Of a stretch of DNA of 64,000 nucleotides, positions 58,640-64,000 are shown one piece after another. The stretch's first letter is position 1; every line of letters begins with the position of its first letter. Location of the stretch: the NCBI RefSeq assembly GCF_030272615.1, contig NC_081409.1, positions 912,110,340 through 912,174,339 of the forward strand, read 5' to 3'. The stretch is from Cryptomeria japonica. Its lineage: Eukaryota; Streptophyta; Pinopsida; Cupressales; Cupressaceae. Made by a program: the position numbers and the translations under genes. The notes beneath the pieces were generated by a model. It had not been told where the DNA came from. It was given only the letters and a program-made list of their open reading frames with translations, and searched no databases.

Positions 58640-58693
58640 TCCAGGAAGAATACATTCAGCAGCTTTCTGCAACAGTGCTTCCATATCTTCCAC
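58640..58693 (-). CDS. POLL: DNA polymerase lambda exon linking the HhH region to the palm (partial gene)
   Basis: The exact 18-codon exon encodes VEDMEALLQKAAECILPG and corresponds to the family's helix between the second helix-hairpin-helix region and the palm. The acceptor is ATTTTAG and the donor GTAAGT. It is separated from the preceding exon by a 119-base intron and from the next (9137..9225) by 49,414 bases. It is phase 0 on both sides and reads straight through in protein order. Confidence 0.9.
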
Positions 58694-58812
58694 CTAAAAT
58701 ATTTTGTAACACGAAATTATCAAATCACTTTGTATCATTTCAAACAACTCTAGAACTATGCCTGCCTGCTACAAGAATGTGTTAAATTTTACAATTGTGT
58801 GTAACCATGTAC

Positions 58813-58992
58813 CTCATGTCGCGGAATTTTCTTATTGATGTCATCAAAAAATTTCAGTCCTATCTTTTGTGTTGTTGTTAGGGAATCATCCTTCTTTAGA
58901 TCTTCTAGGGTTCGATGCCCCCTCTCATACAACTTTGAAGCAGTAGTAGGACCAATGCCCCACACTTCCCCAAAAAGGCTGATAGTTCGTAT
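58813..58992 (-). CDS. POLL: DNA polymerase lambda exon with second helix-hairpin-helix (partial gene)
   Basis: This exact 60-codon, phase-0 exon begins IRTISLFGEVWGIGP and ends at PRHE. FGEVWGIGPTTASKLYERG is the helix-hairpin-helix of family X polymerases that grips the DNA backbone, followed by LEDLKKDDSL and a GLKFFDDI helix. The acceptor is TTTTTTCAG and the donor GTACAT. The 8-kDa lyase domain and BRCT domain exons should lie upstream (higher coordinates) but were not seen before the element starting at 59336. There are no stops or frameshifts, so the gene looks functional here. Confidence 0.93.
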
Positions 58993-59335
58993 CTGAAAAA
59001 ACAAGAAAAAAGAACAATACAAAAGATGTATTATAAGATTCAATGACATCTTCTTAATATGGAAAAGCTAGAAAACATGAAAATGGGAAAGTAAAATTAT
59101 TTGAGGAAATGTTAGCAATTCAGTAGGTCCTGCTAAAAAATGTATGTGTGATCTTCACCCAGCAACATTGTCCTCTATTTAAACAATTCTTATATCATCA
59201 AATTCTTCATCTCATGGAACAAAATACTGCCTACTACCTTAGCAAGCTCCTCCATTTAGCACAGAAGTTTGTCCTACTGTTAACCTTATTATGTCATCAT
59301 ATTTTTCATTGTCGACCAAAATGATAGGTCCTACC
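58993..59335. other. polymerase lambda intron sequence
   Basis: This AT-rich intron sequence lies upstream of the helix-hairpin-helix exon and ends at the next giant element. Nothing else is seen in it. Confidence 0.55.
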
Positions 59336-59556
59336 TGTTGATGGTATTTTTACGCACTATGCAACACAGAATAAAATACTAAGTATTCTATCCTCTCTTG
59401 AACAAAGACTTCCCAAGTTCTACACTACGTAACCAAATGGTTGAATGTTAGGTCTTGACGTACTCTTGGATAGACTCAATTGTTCGATGTGATTTTGTTG
59501 TAATCACAAGGGGACTTACATTCAATCTTGAATGCTGCTGGAACATGGAAAACTAA

Positions 59557-61532
59557 TGTAATATCCCAGTTATTTTTATTTTTATTTTTAGGCCAACAAT
59601 AGTCATCAACAAGAAGATGACCCGTTAAGGTTAGAATTCATAAACTGAAACATGCTGGAAAAGCAACCCTTCCACTTTCTGATCACCAAGTGCCCAATGT
59701 GGGAAGGTGAGAGCATACGGTGTTGAGGGGATCGTTAGCTCAATTAACTGAAAACAATACAATGCTTGGGCGGCGAGCCAACCCCTTCCGCTTATCCAGC
59801 AGGAAAGCAAGAAAACTTGGCGGTGAACTAGCCAAGTGAGACACACAAAGATACGAATCACTCAACCGCAATATTTCAGCAGGAGGACTGAAATTACATA
59901 ACAATCTCAACTCAACTGCATATGCAGCAGGAAGACCATTACACTCAGACATCACTCGACCACTTATGCAGTGGGTGGACTGAAATTACAATTTGCTTAA
60001 TAATAGGCGGCAAGCCAGCCTCTTCCACTTTTCAGCGGGATGAGAATTACAAATCAAAATTGGTTAGTACTACTACTACTTAACCTTACAAAAAATAGAT
60101 GATATGAGAGGAGAGTAATTGCTGAATATCCAAAGCAAGTTCCTTGTCCAACTACGGTGACTCCGGTCTCCGAAGTTACCCTAGAACTCCGGAACCCCCC
60201 AGGTTCCCAAGTTCCTTAACCTTCAACCCCGGAACTCCGAAACCCCCAGGTTCCCAAGTTCCTTGTCCTTTACCCCGGAACTCCGGAACCCCCAGGTTCC
60301 CAAGTTCCTTGTTCCTCAACCCCGGAACTCCAGAACCCCCAGGTTCCCAAGTTCCTACCCCGGATCTCCGAAACCCCCAGGTTCCCAAGTTCCTTGTTCC
60401 TCAACCCTGGAACTCTGGAACCCCAGGTTCCCAAGTTCCTTGTCCTTCTACCCCGAAACTACGAAACCCCCAGGTTCCGAAGTTCCTAGTTCCGAAACCC
60501 CGGAACTCCGGAACCCCCAGGTTCCCAAGTTCCTTGTCCAACTACGGTGACTCTGGTCTCCGAAGTTCCCCAACTACGCTGACTTCGATCTCCGAAGTTC
60601 CCCAACTACGGTGACCCCGGTCTCCGAAGTTCCCCTTCTCTCTTTAACCCTTTCCCTCTCTATCCCGAAACTCCGGAACCCCGAGGTTCCGAAGTTCCTT
60701 TGCGCAATTCCGCGGAACTCCGGAACCCCGAGGTTCCGTAGTTCCTTCCCCTTTTGCCTTCTCTCCTTAGTTCCCACAAAACTTTGGAACCCCGAAGTTC
60801 CTTGCTCCTTCCCTTGTCTTCCTCACTTCGGGAGTCTGAACTTCCGAAGTCTCCGGGCTTCCTTCTGACTGGCGACACTTCCGAATGGCGTGATCGACAC
60901 TCAAGGCTTTAAATGCTCCGATAGTTTTGGTGACTTATGCACTTTTTTTTGTGGAGCCACAAGGGTGCATTAAATATTTTGCCAGGGTTTCCATCAAGGA
61001 GGTATGGGGGGCCATGCTGGGTGACTTATGTCATGACTGACTTTGGAAGGTTAGTCAATCCACCTTCTCAGGATTTCCTTTGGCGGTATGGCTAGGTTGC
61101 TTGTATGTATAAGCCAAGTGCATGCGCTTCCTTGCACTTCCAGACTGACATCCAGGGGTCATGATCACCCTTGTATCCATTTTTCTATATATTGGCTTTT
61201 AAGCCTCATTGTAAAGGGTTCTCTCCCTGTTGCCTTGAGCTTTCTTATGCTCTTCTCTTCTCTTGAAGACTAGTAATTATTTTTGCATTTCTGCAACTGT
61301 AAGTTTGGCCTTTGGCCTTTGAATGAATTGAAACTACCATTCTTGCCTTACTTCAACTTATGCATGCTGTGTATGTGTTCTTACCTCCATTATAAGTGTA
61401 TGTTTGTGGTTTTCTTCTCTCCATATATGCTGTGTTAACTTGTTTTCCTGAGTGTGACTTGTGGGAATCCTTCTCCCCTCTTGACACTTAGCAAATTCTA
61501 ACCTCCATACATGCGTTTGGATCACTCATACA
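59557..61532 (+). mobile_element. solo LTR with hairpin array
   Basis: The 1,976-bp element starts TGTAATATCCC and ends ...CACTCATACA, with a perfect target duplication ACTAA (59552-59556 and 61533-61537). It carries a hairpin array (60150-60880), then a TATA box (CTATATAT, 61185-61192) followed by AAGCCTCATTGTAAAGGG. This is the order array, promoter, tail, as in the giant elements but with unrelated sequence. No primer site or internal region is present. Confidence 0.75.
60150..60880 (+). repeat. 46-bp hairpin repeat array (GGAACTCCGGAACC type)
   Basis: About a dozen units, roughly 46 bases apart in the first half and less regular after 60540, consist of GGAACTCCGGAACC, CCCCA, GGTTCCCAAGTTCC. 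The two arms pair as GGAACT/AGTTCC and GGAACC/GGTTCC. CTACGGTGACTCCGGTCTCC is an interspersed second motif (60154, 60541, 60608). Open frames across it are a by-product of the repeats. Confidence 0.9.
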
Positions 61533-61723
61533 ACTAAAGTTTGTGCATCTCTTGGGTATTTCAGTTGATTCCTTGTGTCATTTCAGGTGAGGAGAGAAAC
61601 CATCTCTTCTTGGTGCATCGCCTCCTTTCATTTTAAGCAATTCTCTCTTCCCTTTCCTCTACAAGTTGTTAGGATAGGTTTAGTAGTAAGTTTTGAAGTG
61701 TTGAGTTGGTTCAACACCTGCAC

Positions 61724-63875
61724 CTAGATTGAGAAGGAAGCTGGCATTCTCCGGAGATTCAACCACCTTGTGCAGGGTCCCACACTTCGGGGTTGTTTCC
61801 ATGTTTCACAAGGTTGCTGAGTTGATAGCTCAGCAAGGGTGCAAGCTTTTGTGACAATAGGGACCTTAGCCTTTATACTCTCCCTTAGCCAATCAAGGAT
61901 AGTTGATTGCTCTACGGTATTTCGATCAAACCCATCATCTGTCCCTCCTGAGTTCGTAGGTATACCATCCAAGAAGATTACTGGAGATGCATGCGTTTCA
62001 ATTTGCTCTCTGTCTAGACTTTGGACGACTGCTTTCATTATTTCCTCGATCGAAGGAGAAGGCACTCTCACTTCATTATTAATCATACATATGTCCCTCT
62101 CCTGTTCCTCATTGGCATTCTAATCAGGTACGACAGATGCGGCACTCAGGATGGAATGACCTTCGCTGGACTCGCGTCTCTCCCCTATAATCTTCTTTCC
62201 TGTGACCGTTACGGAGCTTCCAACTAACTCCTACATCTTCTGAGACCCAACACTCTCTGGATTTCGGGCATTACCTGCACAGATACAAGGGTTGGAGGAC
62301 AAAGAGTCATCTACTCCCATCAATTCATAGGTCAAGGCTACACCTTTAGACTTTAATTGCTTTGTCCTTTCAGATGTCCACCACCGACCTCATGAGGTCT
62401 GCTAGATCTAATTTCTCTCCCTCTGCCCAATCTATTAAGGCTAGTGGTACATTCTTTATCTTTTCAAAGCCTAGCTGTTGAAGCTCAAGGCTGTCCTCTA
62501 CTTGGTCAGCAACTCTAAACACCTCAGTCACTCTTACCAGGCTCAAGGGAATCCTCGACCAAAATCTCTTCCTGATTTCGAAACTATTGGTTGTGTTAGC
62601 CGAATAATCTTCTAAATCAGCTCTGTGTTCAAATGTCATCCCTTCGACCCTTTTTATTTTGCGGAACGGGTCAAAATTCTTCCTCGCCTTGTACTGATAA
62701 AAGGGATACCAAGCCAGCTCCTTCTCAGCAGTCGCAGCAACTTGTGACGATGGACATGTTTCCAACCCATTCCCAATCGTGAGAGAGGACGTTCCTGCCT
62801 TCTTTTGTTTATCTCTTTGAATTGCCATATACCCCTCCAATTGCCTCACAACCTCGAGTAACACAACTTGGTTAGTAGGGTAAGCTGGAAGCTTATAGGG
62901 AGACCCGATAAACCCCTGAATTCTAAGGTAAGTGAACTTCGGGTATTGGATATACCAATATCCAAATCTACTGATGAAGTCCATAGACTCTTGAGAGAGT
63001 CTCTAGTGCAGTCCACCTTGCAACGTCCGCGTGATGTACATGAGGAAGGTATCATTCGCTCTTTTAAAATGGAACTTTTCTTCCATGTGGAGCTGGGGGT
63101 AACAATCATAGACTGGAAACTGGTTTTCTTTGTTTCCTACTTCCCCCTGCAAGTGAGACCTCTGTATCTGTAGGTACGAGCTCATGAAGAAGGTCCTATT
63201 TGCTTCTAGGTTCCTCAGCTGGCTATCCAAGTTGTCACTTTTCATCCGGGCCCATTCTATCATCTTTACTCCATTCATTATTTCATTGATGAAATAATAC
63301 ATCCAAGGCTCGAATGGAGCACCTTGACGATTTCCCATTATCCTGTTCAGCAAAACGATCATGTCTCCAATGTCTTCCTTGAAGTATGCTCTCACCAAGC
63401 TCTTCATTTGAAGTTTGGAGGCGCCTTTCCTTGGCTTATCCAGCCAAGAATGATTAACGATGGCATCATACTCCTCCAAGTGGTCCTGATACATGCTATC
63501 AACTTTGTCCTTCGTCACATACACAGTGTTATGATACTCTGGGATCCTGAAGGCTTCTCTGATGGCCTCATCATTGATATTCGTCAGCACTCTTCCATCA
63601 GCTACAACAATGTCCTTACTGGTGGGCTTGTAATGCTTAGCACATTCAACTACTAATTCGGTGCATTGCATGGTGGGGAGAAAACCAGCAGCACGCATGA
63701 TGCCACTCTTCATCATTTTTCGTGCGGTTGTGGTAGGCACAAGGTTGTCCAAACCAAACATCAGCTTCTTAAATTCCCTCGGATTGATGTGCCCGAGGTT
63801 GGTGTCGCTAACATTCTTCCACTTCGAAGTCATCCTTGACTCAGGAGGAGCGTCTTTATCCACTTGAAATTTCAT
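61724..63875 (-). pseudogene. long ORF of unknown function, third copy, decayed
   Basis: It is homologous to the intact ORF at 46183. It starts MKFQVDKD (63875), has SDTNLGHI, AGFLPTMQCTEL and ITRTLQGGLH, then a stop at 63003-63005. It continues in frame with WYIQYPKFTYLRI (about 62920), FRVADQ, and in the middle region TILDWLRES (about 61905). A second stop lies near 62370. Homology fades near 61730, so the C-terminal third is missing. It is distinctly more diverged from the intact copy than is the copy at 15920, yet the same motifs are kept, which argues that the protein was under selection when the family was active. Confidence 0.8.
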
Positions 63876-64000
63876 AGTGCCTAAAATCTTCGAATAGATT
63901 GAAATAAGGCTGAAAATTTCTCAGAAAACTCAAAAAGAATTAGCAATTCTTCCTTATATCAGCTGGCTTCGCTCAAAAATCTGTGAATCCTTTGTCAAGA

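Larger units (their letters stand above)
59336..64000 (-). mobile_element. giant TG...CA element, third ORF-bearing copy (runs off the window)
   Basis: On the minus strand it ends ...AATACCATCAACA at 59336, with the tail motif (59486-59520) and CAAGAGAGGATAG seen in sister copies. The ORF remnant is at 61724-63875. A plus-strand solo LTR (59557..61532) is inserted near its 3' end. Only about 190 bases lie between the ORF remnant and that LTR, so the ORF's C-terminal third, the telo-box palindrome and the 3' TATA region are deleted or unrecognisable. The 5' end and array lie beyond the window. It sits in a second polymerase lambda intron. Confidence 0.7.

Noticed and set aside
60144-60878. Proline-rich open frames on both strands
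   Set aside because: They are by-products of the 46-bp hairpin repeat array and contain no unique sequence.

Overview
The window looks like plant nuclear DNA from a very large, repeat-swollen genome, most likely a gymnosperm (conifer). This is inferred from the Ty3/gypsy content, tRNA-iMet and tRNA-Asp type primer sites, telo-box promoters and an enormous intron. The species cannot be told from the sequence. The only host gene I can support is DNA polymerase lambda (family X polymerase) on the minus strand. Two exons lie at 58813..58992 and 58640..58693, and the next exon in protein order, carrying the catalytic DxD, lies at 9137..9225. All three are phase 0 with GT-AG junctions, so the intron between the last two is about 49.4 kb. 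It is filled with nested mobile elements.

Layout. 1..5505: a decayed LTR, LTR-like sequence with hairpins, 27-bp and 65-bp tandem arrays, and the 3' part of a giant LTR-like element. 7206..8709: a short hAT DNA transposon with perfect 8-bp target duplications and the transposase C-terminal exon. 9137..9225: polymerase exon. 10262..20754: two members of the giant TG...CA family; the second carries a decayed long ORF. 20755..22143: internal remains of a minus-strand LTR retrotransposon whose LTR (22144..23232 plus 57091..57387) was split by a Tat-like Ty3/gypsy element (23233..57085, duplication ATCCA). That element was itself hit by four insertions: a giant LTR-like copy in its 5' LTR (23326..27497), a 564-bp retroposon in reverse transcriptase (31838..32401), a chromodomain-bearing Ty3/gypsy element in integrase (34181..44358, duplication AACGA), and a minus-strand giant LTR-like element with an intact 1,077-codon ORF (45137..52644, duplication GGTCC). 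The chromovirus carries a further insertion (37373..40054, duplication TGGAA). After 57388 come intron sequence, the two polymerase exons, and from 59336 a further giant copy (minus strand, running off the window), split by a solo LTR (59557..61532, duplication ACTAA).

The most interesting system is the giant TG...CA family. Copies start with TGTTGTGAC plus a 17-base hairpin, then an array of short repeats that differs from copy to copy. In some there follow an internal TATA box and one long ORF of unknown function. They end with a telo-box palindrome, a second TATA box and a conserved tail ending CAACA. The two ends are not direct repeats of each other and there is no reverse transcriptase or integrase. 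I read them as giant solo LTRs with an ORF and a hairpin array in U3; this is inference. In the best copy the hairpins recur every 166 bp with only the hairpin strongly conserved.

Apart from the one intact long ORF and the polymerase exons, the coding regions are pseudogenes with stops, frameshifts and insertions. Junctions, duplications and motifs were read by eye; no database or folding computation was run.
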